64,000 nt of DNA from Lethocerus indicus (taxonomy: Eukaryota; Arthropoda; Insecta; Hemiptera; Belostomatidae), in assembly GCA_019843655.1 (NCBI GenBank), contig JACDQD010000002.1, forward strand, positions 37,590,088-37,654,087, given 5' to 3'. Below the pieces are notes generated by a model, which saw only the letters and a program-made list of their open reading frames with translations, was not told where the DNA came from and did no database searches. The position numbers and the translations under genes were made by a program. This document shows positions 1 to 10,683 of this stretch, in pieces. The stretch's first letter is position 1; each line of letters begins with the position of its first letter.

Positions 1-1760
1 ACCTGGAAAACGGAACGGAGACGAAGGCGTCATTTCGTGGAAAATTCCGCTATTTCTACCAGTCCTTTCTGGGAAACCGGGAAGTTTCGGGAACGATTGT
101 TCTGGGACGATTATAGTCGCGCGATTTTGAAAGTCTCAAGGCTCGATTATTGGCCGAGTAATAGGAGATCCCGGAAACCCGAGAATCGAGAAGAGGCAAA
201 TGGAACAAGAATAAACCGCGAAAGGTCGTTCGAAGAACTGTGAAAAAGCGCAGCCCCGGGCCATTTGTCCCGAGTCTCAGAGTTGTACGGGCATCCCGCA
301 ATGTTACGCGACATTGCCCTCTGAATGAGCCGGTCTATTATTATTACTGGAAATGACACTGTATCCACTATATTGGAGCGATAGGAAAAAAAAACCGCAG
401 TAAAACGCGTCCATATCGTGGATAATAGGCGTAACAGCGGCGGGCGGGATCGGCCCGCACGATACGACGTCATCGCCGTGGGGGCGGATGACGTCACTGT
501 TGTGCGTGACGTCACAGCCGTTTCGTAGTCGTCGACCTCGCAGACCGCGAAACAGTCATGTGTGAAAATATTAACTGCCCGGCCGTAATTTTCTATATAT
601 TATACTACGTTACGCGATAGAAAAACGCGTTTTCGTTGTCGAAAAATATTTTTAAAAAATAAAAAATAATTAAAGTTCGGCGGCCACAGTTCGATTGAAA
701 TCTTGCGTTGATTTTGGAGACACCCCGTACAAGGTAGAACATCGATTGTTTCTGTAAGTTGATGAATGGAAAGAGTCGAATTTTATGTTTCCTCTGAGCC
801 CAATTTGGCGTTGAAAAGAAAAAGAAAAACGAGGACGAGAGAAAAATAAAGTAGATTTTCCGGACGCTAGTCCCAACTCTGGCTACTAGATAGCGCTGAC
901 GTGCACCCTACCAAATATATTATTATATATTTTTTTTTACAACAATAATTTCCTTCAATTTAAGACTTTAAAATCATCTCAATTACAAGATTCGATACCG
1001 CGATTCAGGCTATATTTTCTGTATAACTTTGTTTCATATTTTATTGAGATAATGCCCTGAAATACAATATGTAGATCAGGAGGTGCACTGTATATTTTTT
1101 TCTTCAACTTAAAACAGTTGTTAATTGTGAAATTATCAGTATTTTCTCGGGCATTTATGAGCAATAAGCACTACTATAGAATAATTGTATTTTTACCACC
1201 AGAACTGGTAATTTTATTTAGGGGCAAAATGTGGATTTAAGTCCTTTTGTAGGGTGATAGGAAACAGTTTTTTTTAATCGTTAAAAACGTGATATATAAG
1301 AGAATAAAAAAGAAAATAGAGGGCAAAATTTCAATTCGGTGTTGTTGTAGACTGCTAAGATTTTTATATAGAAAAATATTTATATATAAAAAAATTTTAT
1401 ATAAAAAAAATCTACTGCTATGGAATACGCCGGCTGCTGGAAAAAAAGGAAAGGGCGACAAATCTAAATACGAAAAGGTAAGTTTCTATGTACATTTCCA
1501 TGAGTTACATGCATTAAATGCGGATAAAAAAAAAATTAAATGTATTGAATGTTAATTGTTCAAACTGATCTACAAATAATGTTCGTTACCGAATCAGAAG
1601 ATAATATTCCTAACGATATTTGAATTTTTAATAAAATTCTTTAAAATCAGAAGGTATTTTATTCGATAATTCCAAAATTTGTATTTGGCATTTTCTTCAT
1701 TTAATATCACCGTAACCATCAATGTTTCCTGTCATTCATAATTTTAATCGTTATTAATGA
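1..1760. other. Non-coding stretch without recognisable gene
   Basis: Moderately GC-rich to about 560, then strongly AT-rich with homopolymer A/T runs. The short open frames do not resemble known proteins. The only structured signal I see is the cluster of TGACGTCA-type palindromes, listed separately. Confidence 0.5.
465..514. promoter_or_regulatory. Cluster of three CRE-like palindromes
   Basis: Two perfect TGACGTCA palindromes lie at 489-496 and 507-514. A one-mismatch version, CGACGTCA, lies at 465-472. TGACGTCA is the classical cAMP-response element bound by CREB/ATF bZIP proteins. The sites are 24 and 18 bp apart in a CpG-rich patch, and an AT-rich TATATATTATA-like stretch follows at about 593-603. 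This would fit a promoter or enhancer, but no transcript or coding start can be tied to it. Confidence 0.35.
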
Positions 1761-1764
1761 AGTA

Positions 1765-1950
1765 ATTGAAATAAAATTTAAATCCAAAAAAAATTGGTGG
1801 AACGAAAAATCATAAATTATAAAAAGAAAAAGAAAAATTGGTATTGATATTGGTTGTCTCGACAACGTTATAGGATTGAGATTTAGGCGCCATCTCGCGG
1901 TAAAAAGCTGTAACTATTTGGTGGAATCTCTAAAAATTGATAAATGCGAC
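1765..1950 (+). repeat. Diverged direct repeat, copy 1
   Basis: Shares an ordered series of blocks with 2297-2490. These are an A-rich run with AACGAAAAATCA, then CTCGACAACGTTATA, GCGCCATCTC and AAAAGCTGTAACTATTTGG. The copies are about 535 bp apart and differ by substitutions and small indels. It could be a short interspersed element or a local duplication; no terminal structure is visible. Confidence 0.6.
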
Positions 1951-2296
1951 CTGAAAGTCGCTGAAAATTGAAATATTAATTTTAACGATACGGCAATTAA
2001 AAATCCCCGTTTTCCTATTCCAATTGAGAGAAAAAAAGGAGAAAAATGAAGTGTTGGAACGCGCACGTCCCACTCATTTAACGCGCTAGAGGCCATATTT
2101 AGTTGTCCCGACGGCCCAATGCCCTCGGAGATATTTCACGAAATTGGCACGGAAATTGAGCATCGCGTCAGCACTGCCGACCGAATAGGCTGTATATTTA
2201 TTTAAAAAATCCTGTCAAACAAGCTGTAATGGAATAGGGAGTATCATAAACTTAACAATGCCATTGACTTCAACCCTCTACGGGCAGAATTTTTAT

Positions 2297-2490
2297 TTTA
2301 AATCCACCCCAAAAAAAAGAAAAATTGGGGTAACGAAAAATCAGCAATTATAAACCTAAATGTGTGAATGAAAAAGAAAAAAAAATTAATATTGATATCG
2401 GTTTTCTCGACAACGTTATATGCGGGATTAAGATTTGTGCGCCATCTCTCGGTGAAAAGCTGTAACTATTTGGTGAAATTTCCATGAATT
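2297..2490 (+). repeat. Diverged direct repeat, copy 2
   Basis: Second copy of the repeat at 1765-1950, in the same orientation and block order. It has an extra short insertion in the A-rich segment and GCGCCATCTCTCGGTG in place of GCGCCATCTCGCGGT. Confidence 0.6.
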
Positions 2491-2818
2491 TTTTTCCCAT
2501 TAAAAATAGGCGTAATTTCGTTTTCAATACACGGGATTTTCTGCCCGCACTGAGTGTTTTATCAAATTGAAAAACGTTAACGGAAAAATCTTCCCTTTAG
2601 GGGTGAAAGTAAAGTTTCCCCTTAAATATAAAAGGGACGGGGTTCGGCCTGTTGTTGTTTACTGTCGTCGTGTAGAGAAAAAAAAACCCATGAATTTTCG
2701 GCCGAAAAACGGACGAAAAACAGAAAAAAAAAAAAACACCCCGGCCCAATTTTAATTTATATCTATTTTTCCGAGTTTTTTCCTCGGCGTCGGGCTGCGG
2801 CGGGTCCCGACAGTGACT

Positions 2819-2848
2819 ACTGAAGATGGCGAGCGGCCGAAAGACCTA
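2819..2848 (+). repeat. Family B hairpin repeat, solo end
   Basis: Contains ACTGAAGATGGCGAGCGGCC followed by GAAAGACC, the terminal arm of the dispersed family B. It is the first copy in the window, and no opposing arm is seen nearby. Confidence 0.75.
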
Positions 2849-2936
2849 ATCGGTTGAAATTTCAACCAAATCCTCTCTAATCTTCTCCACCTATTTTCGG
2901 ACTTATTGGGTATAGCCAAAAGTGGATAATTAAAAG

Positions 2937-3005
2937 TTTCTTTTTTTAGCTAAATAAAATGAATTCCAAAATGAAAAAAGTCGATTAATTTTTGGTTTAC
3001 CCCCT
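2937..3005 (+). repeat. Dispersed repeat D, copy 1
   Basis: Repeat D has a conserved order: GTTTCTTTTT, GCTAAATAAAATGAATTCC, then AAAATG..GTCGATTA and TTTTGG followed by ACCCC. Copies are at 2937-3005 and 3304-3366, inside the palindrome at 18961-20513 (both arms), and at 37345-37425 and 44225-44300. Origin unknown. Confidence 0.65.
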
Positions 3006-3239
3006 AATATATTTAAATGACTCGGGGCCACTTCATTTTCAACGCGTTTGGAGGAGCGATTAGGACAAAAAAAAAAAAAAAAAAAGTGTAATTTCTCCTA
3101 TTTTATTTTACAGTATTTTATTATTCTTAAGGGACTTTTCACCAACTGAACTTTTCACCGACCTAACCCTGTCGAGGAAATATTCAAAGTTCACCAAAAT
3201 ACCAAAATAACATGAGGTTTTATACACTGTGTTTATCGG

Positions 3240-3242
<3 letters not shown>

Positions 3243-3292
<50 letters not shown>
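3243..3292. repeat. (TA)n microsatellite
   Basis: About 25 uninterrupted TA units, immediately before repeat D copy 2. Confidence 0.98.
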
Positions 3293-3294
<2 letters not shown>

Positions 3295-3303
3295 GTAGAA
3301 AAA

Positions 3304-3366
3304 AAGTTTCTTTTTAGCTAAATAAAATGAATTCCAAAATCAAAATGTCGATTACTTTTGGGTACC
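3304..3366 (+). repeat. Dispersed repeat D, copy 2
   Basis: Nearly the same sequence as 2937-3005, with GTCGATTACTTTTGGGTACCCC at its end. It lies directly after a TA array. Confidence 0.65.
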
Positions 3367-3935
3367 CCTGGTTGGGGGGTGGAGGGGTTGACGAGGGTTA
3401 AAATTGGTTCATCGAAGAGAGATTTTGTACAATTATCGGTTAATAAAAAAAAAATTCAATTTTTGACCAATAAAATAGGTAATAAAAATATATTGCGTTC
3501 TTCTGCCTCCTCTCGCCTGTTCGGTCTTTTTCCTTCCCGCTTATCTCCTTTTTTCCTTTTTCCGTTTCTTTTTTTCTCCTTTTTTTCGTGTCCCCGAACG
3601 ATTGATTTAAAAGGGAGCCGTGTCCTTTTAAAACGGGAGCGCCCCCCCCCAACCACCCCCCGTAATTTTTTGTCCCGCCACCGTCCTCCTGTTCTCGGGG
3701 GGGTTTTCTTCTTAGGGAGCCGTAGAATAAAAGGGAAAGTACAAAAAGGGGGGAAAAAAAAAACCAACAACAACCACAAACAGAGCTGGGGGCCCTTTTC
3801 ACGACTCAACATCGATTCCCTTTTAAGAGAGTCTTGAAGGCGGCCCTATTTCCGTGGACGGCCTTTCGCCAAGAAATACGATATCGGTCGCGTCCAGAGA
3901 TTCCAGTCCTTCCGGTAACGTCCTCCCGAATGTGT
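3367..3935. other. Low-complexity pyrimidine/purine stretches, no gene
   Basis: Contains long C/T-rich tracts (3500-3600), poly-C near 3641-3665, and poly-G and poly-A runs near 3750-3765. Overlapping frames stay open on both strands because of base composition. I see no domain, start context or splice structure that supports a gene. Confidence 0.5.
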
Positions 3936-3936
3936 T

Positions 3937-4012
3937 CCTCCCGGGGGTGTGTTCCTAACCGAACAATCCGTAACGACCTCAACATACCCCGTGACAGTCG
4001 AAGAAGTCCCAA
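3937..4012 (-). repeat. Foldback family C, partial arm
   Basis: Matches the right arm of the foldback element at 27705-28018. It has CCGGGGGTGTGTTCCTAACC, then CGAACAATCC, GACCTC, AACATACCCCG, and GACAGTCGAAGAAGTCCC at its outer end. Only one arm is present here. Confidence 0.6.
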
Positions 4013-4104
4013 AGGTCATCGAGTACCGTCACCGGTACCGGCGTCTTTATCGGCGTCCAAAACTAATAGGACGGACAGCAATTGTGTGTACATAAAGTGC
4101 CGCT

Positions 4105-4140
4105 ACTGAAGGTGGCGAACGGCCGAAGCCAGGACCGGGG
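4105..4140 (+). repeat. Family B hairpin repeat, solo end
   Basis: CGCTACTGAAGGTGGCGAAC followed by GGCCGAAGCC is a slightly diverged family B arm. It is followed by a G-rich stretch. Confidence 0.6.
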
Positions 4141-4307
4141 CGGTTGGGGGGTTGGGGGGTTGGGACACTCGAGATTTCGAAAGGGCGAAGAAAATCAACA
4201 AAGGGGTCGGAGGGCCGTTCGGAGGGCACTCGAGTTGGCTGTCGGACCGGAAAAAAAAACAGGAAAAAGGAAAAAGGATTTCACGCCCTTTCCTCCGGGT
4301 ATATGCG

Positions 4308-4717
4308 GAGGTGGTCCAAAAAAATGTATCCACCGTTTAAATGTCCATAACTTGCAAACTAATTGGCGGAATTGTCTCTCATTTTTGGTACTGTTATAGT
4401 GTTGTAGTTCAGTCAGTTTTGAAGTGGTATTTTAAGTAGGAAAACATTGAAATAAAGTTGAAAACGGCAATGAACGGAAATGAGTATCGAACAGAGCCAA
4501 TATCCCGGACTGGACACTTCGTGCAGTCAGCAGTCGGGTGGTGCAATTTCTGTCTGCGTATTTTAATAACGGTGACCATTTCGAACGCCTACAGTCTGAT
4601 ATGATATCTTTAAGTTGGACTTTAAGCTACACTTTCACCAAAAATGGGTACAATTCCGTAAATTAGTTTCCGAGTTATGGACCGTTAAAGGGTGGATACA
4701 TTTTTTTGGACCACCTC
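4308..4717 (+). mobile_element. Mariner-like miniature element A1
   Basis: Bounded by long inverted ends. The left end reads GAGGTGGTCCAAAAAAATGT followed by ATCCACCGTTTAA and CCATAACTTGCAAAC; the right end is its reverse complement and ends TTTGGACCACCTC. The interior (about 4560-4640) has a relic frame reading FNNGDHFERLQS. This resembles the GGHFEHL-type C-terminus typical of Tc1/mariner transposases, followed by a short 3' segment before the terminal repeat. Copies in this window are repeatedly beside TA arrays, as expected of TA-targeting elements. This copy has an internal deletion relative to A3 (about 410 against 561 bp) and cannot encode a transposase. Confidence 0.75.
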
Positions 4718-4743
4718 TCCATATATCGATATATATATATAAA

Positions 4744-4891
4744 ACCTCGCCTATTTGGGGCCCCCGCCCCATTCTGAATTTTAAATGCCAAATTGCGACG
4801 TCGTCCAACGTTCAATTAGAACGGAATTTTAGACGACCCGCGCTAATTTGAGTTTCTCCTCAAGAGGCGCAATGCAGAATGCAGGCGAGGT
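4744..4891. mobile_element. Short putative MITE (family E), copy 1
   Basis: A 148-bp segment with short terminal inverted repeats, ACCTCGCCT at 4744-4752 and AGGCGAGGT at 4883-4891. It is embedded in TATATCGATATATA-type flanks. The same segment recurs in opposite orientation at 41556-41707. It is non-coding. The ends are inferred from the inverted repeat only. Confidence 0.45.
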
Positions 4892-4896
4892 CATAT

Positions 4897-4900
<4 letters not shown>

Positions 4901-4938
<38 letters not shown>

Positions 4939-5058
4939 TAGACAAATATCGATACCTATAACTTCGCCAATTAAGTTATCAGTGACGGGGGTTATTCTGT
5001 ATTTTAACCGAATTTTTTTTTTATAATATCGATACGATAATAGGGGAAAAAAATTGAC
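4901..5058. repeat. AT-rich segment with (TA)n and ATCGAT palindromes
   Basis: TA array at about 4904-4934, followed by TCGATTAGAC, ATATCGATAC and GATACGATAA blocks. It is part of the segment duplicated in inverted orientation at 41396-41555. Confidence 0.7.
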
Positions 5059-5059
5059 G

Positions 5060-5190
5060 GACTGATATGATATCTTCAAGTTGGACTTTAAGCTACACTT
5101 TCACCGAAAAATGGGACAACTCTAACAATTAGTTTGCAAGTTATGGACTTTTTAAACTGGTAGGATACATTTTTTGGACCACCCTCCGAA

Positions 5191-5191
<1 letters not shown>
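5060..5191 (+). mobile_element. Mariner-like miniature element A2, right-end fragment
   Basis: Starts inside the element (CTGATATGATATCTTCAAG) and runs through the GGACTTTAAGCTACACTTTC block to the right terminal repeat (ACATTTTTTGGACCACC). It ends directly at a TA array. The left end and interior are missing. Confidence 0.7.

Positions 5192-5244
<53 letters not shown>
5192..5244. repeat. (TA)n microsatellite
   Basis: About 26 TA units abutting the right end of element A2. Confidence 0.97.
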
Positions 5245-5250
<6 letters not shown>

Positions 5251-5353
5251 TATGTGACAACGCCACTTGTTGTCGGTGGTGAAGTCCGCAATTACTTAGT
5301 TGCCGAACCGATATACCAACTTTATTGCGGAATATGTTAAACGAAATTTTTGT

Positions 5354-5571
5354 CCCTCCTCCTCCTCCTCCTCCTCCTCCTCCTCCTCCTCCTGCTCCTC
5401 CTCCTCACGGCCTGAAGAAAAACTCATTACCGTTTCCATTGCCGGGCTACACCTTCGTGGGTGTCACACCTACCTGAAATATCAGGTATAGAAGGAAGGC
5501 CTACCTCTTATTGTGGTGGAGGAGGAGGAGGAGGAGGAGAAGGAGGAGGAGGTGGTGGAGGTGGAGGAGGG
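5354..5571. repeat. Inverted (CCT)n / (GGA)n pair
   Basis: A CCT/CTC triplet tract at about 5355-5406 faces a GGA/GGT tract at about 5515-5571, with a 108-bp spacer. The two tracts are reverse complements and could pair as a long hairpin. Frames through them give poly-Ser and poly-Gly runs that I do not regard as genes. Confidence 0.85.
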
Positions 5572-5747
5572 TGGCCTACCGACAGGTATATAAGGTACGT
5601 ACCAATAAAACTGACAACCCCCAACCACCCCACCCCCCCCCCCAACCACCCCGACAATTAAAGGCGGAAGACTAATGTCTTCCATTTACCAGAAGGTAGG
5701 GCGGTAAAAATGCGACACGATTTACTATGTCAGACCGGCCATGTGGC

Positions 5748-5749
<2 letters not shown>

Positions 5750-5802
<53 letters not shown>
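5750..5802. repeat. (TA)n microsatellite
   Basis: About 26 TA units, 60 bp before the 10-bp tandem array. Confidence 0.97.
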
Positions 5803-5804
<2 letters not shown>

Positions 5805-5860
5805 AAAGACCGAAATCTAGAGAATGTCGACTTTCACCGGTGAATATCAACGGAAATTTA

Positions 5861-6282
5861 TATTCAGGAAGATCCAGGAGGATCCAGGAAGATTCAGGAG
5901 GATTCAGGAAGATTGAAGGAAATTCAGGTAGATTGAAGGAGATCCGGGAAGATTCAGGAGGATTCAGGAGGATTCAGGAGGATTCAGGAAGATTCAGGAA
6001 GGATTCAGGAAGATTCAGGAAGATTCAGGAAGATTCAGGAAGATTCAGGAAGATTCAGGAAGATCCAGGAAGATTCAGGAAGATTCAGGAAGATTCAGGA
6101 AGATTCAGGAAGATTCAGGAAGATTCAGGAAGATTCAGGAAGATTCAGGAAGATTCAGGAAGATTCAGGAAGATTCAGGAAGATTCAGGAAGATTCAGGA
6201 AGATTCAGGAAGATTCAGGAAGATTCAGGAAGATTCAGGAAGATTCAGGAAGATTCAGGAAGATTCAGGAAGATTCAGGAAA
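5861..6282 (+). repeat. 10-bp tandem array forming a heat-shock-element array
   Basis: About 40 tandem copies of AGGAAGATTC, irregular at 5861-6000 and nearly perfect from 6003 to the end. The pattern is GAA-nn-TTC-nn-GAA-nn-TTC throughout. That is exactly the alternating nGAAn/nTTCn pentamer array that defines a heat-shock element bound by trimeric HSF. Because three units make 30 bp without a stop, the array lies in a 200-codon open frame reading RKIQEDSGRF repeats. I treat that frame as a by-product of the repeat, not a protein. Confidence 0.9.
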
Positions 6283-6464
6283 TTCGTACCTACCTAAAAC
6301 TGTAAAAGGTATAATAATTTTTACCCCGTTAGAAAGGGCGTGAGTCACGCCCAGAGTGATATCGACGAGTATCGGAACTAGGGCTCCAAGCCCCCCCAGC
6401 ATTGTGCCCTTATAAGGTATCTTCGGTGTCGAAGACATACATAGGACTATAGTCCACTGAGAGT

Positions 6465-6467
<3 letters not shown>

Positions 6468-6508
<41 letters not shown>
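6468..6508. repeat. (GA)n microsatellite
   Basis: About 20 GA units. A (CT)n tract of 27 bp lies 176 bp downstream (6685-6711), so the two are inverted relative to each other. Confidence 0.97.
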
Positions 6509-6509
<1 letters not shown>

Positions 6510-6511
<2 letters not shown>

Positions 6512-6680
6512 TTCCTTTTACGGAAAATCCAGTACCGGTTTCCTCGAGCTCTGAGTCACGCGCTTCGCACACCCGTCTAAGTCTTACGGCCGATCATCGG
6601 GGTATTCGGTGGGTTTGGGCTTTCGTTACTTCTTCAGGTGAGGAATTTCCGAGCTGGAGGAGAAAGTGAAAAATTTTCGG

Positions 6681-6711
<31 letters not shown>

Positions 6712-7678
6712 TGGTCCGAATGGAAAATTACGCCGGGAAATTTTTCCGGCCCCAAACCAATATATATATACATATATATTTATATCTCCGACAGTTTTCC
6801 GGGGGGGGGGACGTTGATCGGCCCCGGTAAAAATCCTAATCGGAATTTCGATAATTACAAGGCGGTACCCGGCCTCGTACAATTCGGTCCGAGAATCGGC
6901 CCATTAATTGTAATTGTAATAAAAGTAATACAATTCGGACCGGGCCGTTCTGACGGTCTGAACCTGAAGAAAATCTCGTCCAACCTTTCGGCCCTGAGGG
7001 CTGTTTTTCTCGTGAAAATGGAAGATAAATGGCGTCAATTTTCAATAATGAATGCAGGAAAATCGAACCGGCTTTTTAGATAGATCGCTTCGGAAAATGT
7101 CCTGGGCGCTACTGAGGCTGGCGGACGGCCCGAAGAAAGCGGTCTTGCGCGCGAAATAATTCTCAGTCTCAACAGTTATTTATCCGTTGATAAGGGGCCC
7201 CCCCCCGCTCTCATACCGACACTTGAGGACAAGTGCGCCGGCGATAAGAGCCGGTTGAAGTCTCAACACTTGAAAAGTGTTTCCTAATGCTCCTCCGGTC
7301 GTAGTGTGCTTTCAACGCCCTTTCGACGGCCCTAATTGGACTCCTATTAATAGTTCGAGGCCCTCCTAAATGGGCTCACGAAGGGCGGCGGCCCCCACCC
7401 CACCACTTCGAGGGCTTTGGGGGGACGTGAGAAAATTATCAATCTCTCAAAAACACGACTCAATATTCGGCCACTTTGTGCCGCTTTATAGTTTCAGAAA
7501 ACTACTTATACTATTAAGAACTATTAGAGTTAATTATTAGTCTTAAGAGATTTTTGGAGCCATTAAATTTTCAGTCGCAGCGCTTGTCTGGAGCACTGAT
7601 TTGTGCTAGTAACGCAGGTCTACTTTTGACGGGGGAAAACCGAAACTTGGACTTGTTGCAATTCCCGATGCAGAGCCC

Positions 7679-7682
<4 letters not shown>
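6510..7682. other. Non-coding stretch, no gene recognised
   Basis: Mixed-composition DNA containing a (CT)n tract at 6685-6711, a short TA run near 6761-6780, poly-G at 6801-6810, a degenerate family B end (GCTACTGAGGCTGGCGGACG, 7108-7127) and a poly-C at 7199-7206. No coding support. Confidence 0.5.

Positions 7683-7683
<1 letters not shown>

Positions 7684-7739
<56 letters not shown>
7684..7739. repeat. (TA)n microsatellite
   Basis: About 28 TA units. Confidence 0.97.
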
Positions 7740-7742
<3 letters not shown>

Positions 7743-10683
7743 TGAGGAGGCTCTTGGAGGGTCCCACAGGAGAGCTCCATTTCCCGTTCTATCGGAGAAT
7801 CTTCCCGTGGGAAGAATCGCCGAAAACCGAGTTATCCCGCAGTTGGCGCCGTCTCTTCGGCCCTCCCCATTAATAATGCATGGCCCCCCTCCCCCCAGCA
7901 TAACTATTGTCCCGTTATGCTAATGGGGAACGCCTATTTCGGGGACAAAGATCCACGATTTCGTAGAGGTTTTCGCTCGACGCCCGAAAGGACGAGTTTC
8001 GAGACGAAATTCTTCTGAGGATCGGAAAACTGCTGCGGGACCGACTGAAGAGGAAGGCCTGGAAAACAGGAAAAGTTCGGGAACTCCCCGGGAATTCCCG
8101 GAAAATATAAATAGGGATAGATCTTCGCCCCGTCCCGCCCCCCCCCCACTTCCAGGAGCGTCTCCTGGAGGATATTTATCGGTTGAACGTCGTCGGGACG
8201 CGAGTCTTTGAAAAGAAACACAGCCCAACTTGAAAGATGGGCCCTTAGGGATGTTTTGTGGGGGAGGCGTACGCCCACGCGGGAGAATTCTGAGAAGGGA
8301 TAAAAAAAAAAAAAAGAAAGGAAGAGGGAAGAAGCCTCCCCAGGGGTTTTACAAGAGGCGAGAATGCCGCCCTCGTTAAATCTTACCTGCAGGCCCTGTC
8401 CGTGGGGGTGGGGGGGTGGGGGTTGTGGGGAGCTTAAGCGCTCTCTCTCTCCGTCCTCTCGGGCAAACTCCCCACTTCGGGAATTTCATTCCCGGCTTTG
8501 CCCTCTTCCCGTAATCCAGGATAATGCGGACGGAATCGAAGGGGTGATCGACGGAAAAACCGGGATTTTTTTCTGGATTTTTTCCGCGGAACTTTTTGGA
8601 AAAACGGGCCGGGAACTTTGAAATCGGAGAACTTTGACAAGTCGAACTTTTTACAGGCTCCAGAGGCTGACCAAAAGGGTAAAAATCCGATGTAAGCCTC
8701 CGTGTATTTAAATTTACAACAATTTAACAACAATTCGACTCCCGGAATCGGAACAACGGAAACGGAAATCGCTCCCTGATCCCGAGTATTTTCCCGATCG
8801 GGATTCCGGGATTCAACATTAGGAACAATAAGCCCCATCCTGTCCATCAAGGCCCGGTTTACGCCCACTGATCCCGCCTAAGTTCGTTAACCGTCAAAGC
8901 CCCCCCTCCCCCCCCCTCGATTCAAGAAATTGATGACCGTTTGGACGATCTTCGGCCGTTCGCCGTCTTCAGTAGCGCTCCTCTTTCCCCCTCCCTTCTC
9001 GTCGCGACGACCCTCCAGACGATCTCGCCCCCCTCAACCCCACCCCACCCCACCCCGGTTACACCATTGTTCCCAACGAAACCGTCCACTGGCGAGGAAA
9101 TCCTCACCTGGAGACGGGCATTTAACGGCCCGGCAATGAAAGGGTGAATCGTGAATGGATTTAATCCGTTCGAATAATCAGTTTATTACACGCTGTTGAG
9201 CCGGAAAACGATTTTATTAATTAGTATAACTTTGCCAGCTGTAGTTAAGTTTTGATGGTTATTACGAAGTTTAATGATGAAGAGGAATAAATTAGCTCGG
9301 AATTTAAGTGTTGAAGAAACGTAGAATCTTCGTCATAATAACAAGTTTACGACCCTCGTCGTTTTTATGACGCGCCTCTTTTTTTAATGGCCGGGGGTTT
9401 TAATATAATAAAAATAAAATTTAACGACCCTTTGTCTTCGGAAGACGAAAAACGATATAAAAAAAAACCCCGAGATTCCGGCTTCTGTGCCGTGGACTCT
9501 TCGGGGTCTTCCTTTGAAAAATTTCATTCTTTTCATATCTTCTTATACGGCTTCTCGCCGCCGTCTTCAGTAGCACCGGCGCTCGTCGAACAAGCCCGAC
9601 GTCCAGTCCCCGAAGTCTGTCCGCAGACGGCGGATCGCCGAAGCGTTTAAATTCAAGCCCGGCGTGCGGCTTATCCGGTCGCACTTTCTGCCCCGTTTTT
9701 CATCTTCAGTAGCATTCTGCGCCGGCTGTCTATATCTTCGACGCCTGCTCAGATTCTCGCCGGATTGACAGGACGTCTACAGGTGGGGGACGTTACGCGA
9801 CGTGTCCCCGAGGTCACGGGTCAAAGGTCAAAGGTCGCCGTAATAAAGGTCTCGAGGAAAATTCATTTTCTTGACTACGATTCTCAAGTGCTCTAATAAA
9901 CTTAGCATTAATAAAATTCCCGTTTTATTATTTACGTGAAAACGAGCAAGGCCCGGTTAGTTGAGCCGGTCTGGAATAAACTTATTGTCATATTTTATGC
10001 GTTCAAAGGTAATAAACAGCTATTATGAGACCGCTATTGAATATCATCCGGAACCGGACGATGGGGGAAAAAAAAAAATCTTTAAATTAAATGTATTATA
10101 GGGACGATACACAGGGGTGATTTTAAAATAATTTCCAGGCGCTTCAAAGCATTATTATTATTATTATTATTATGTTTGTTTTTCCCGTCCCCCCGTTAAA
10201 TTATGGTTATTAGCGCGGAAACAATTATAGTTGTGTTTGTTTAATGGGCTGACCGGTGATTATTTATTAGAGGACAAAGGACGAAAGGGAGTGAAAAAAA
10301 AGAAAAAGAAAAAGGAGGACGGCAGAAAGGGAAAATAAATCGGTTTATTAAAAATAGTTTCCGCTGTGCCTGTCTGAGATGGCGGACGGCCAAAATCGTC
10401 CCCTTCGGCTTCGATATTCGGTCTGGAGAAAATGGTCGCCGAAGCCGAAAGTTATTTATATAGAAAAAAAAAAAAAAAATTAATTTTCTCTCGGCCTCAA
10501 AAGTGGCTGGTTGAAGGGCCCTTGTACGGATCACAATTGGCTTTATTACGAACGTAATTATTAATTTAAAGACCGGTATTTTACAAATACCGAAATCCGC
10601 GATTAATTTTCGCAGAAAAAATTTAAATCTTCGTCAAATTTATGACCGAAATTTTACCGTAGATTTCGTTAGTTTCTGTCTCG
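7740..10683. other. Mostly single-copy DNA, no supported gene
   Basis: About 2.9 kb with long frames on both strands around 7920-8870 that reflect CpG-rich, stop-poor composition. None shows a recognisable domain. Single family B ends are at 8953-8977 (TTCGCCGTCTTCAGTAGCGC), 9559-9577, 9701-9716 and 10376-10395. A (TTA)n run lies at 10153-10173. I see nothing else. Confidence 0.45.

Noticed and set aside
5741..6343. 200-codon open frame with RKIQEDSGRF repeats
   Set aside because: It is generated by a 10-bp tandem repeat (three units make 30 bp without stops), preceded by a TA array. No start context, domain or codon-level signature of selection.
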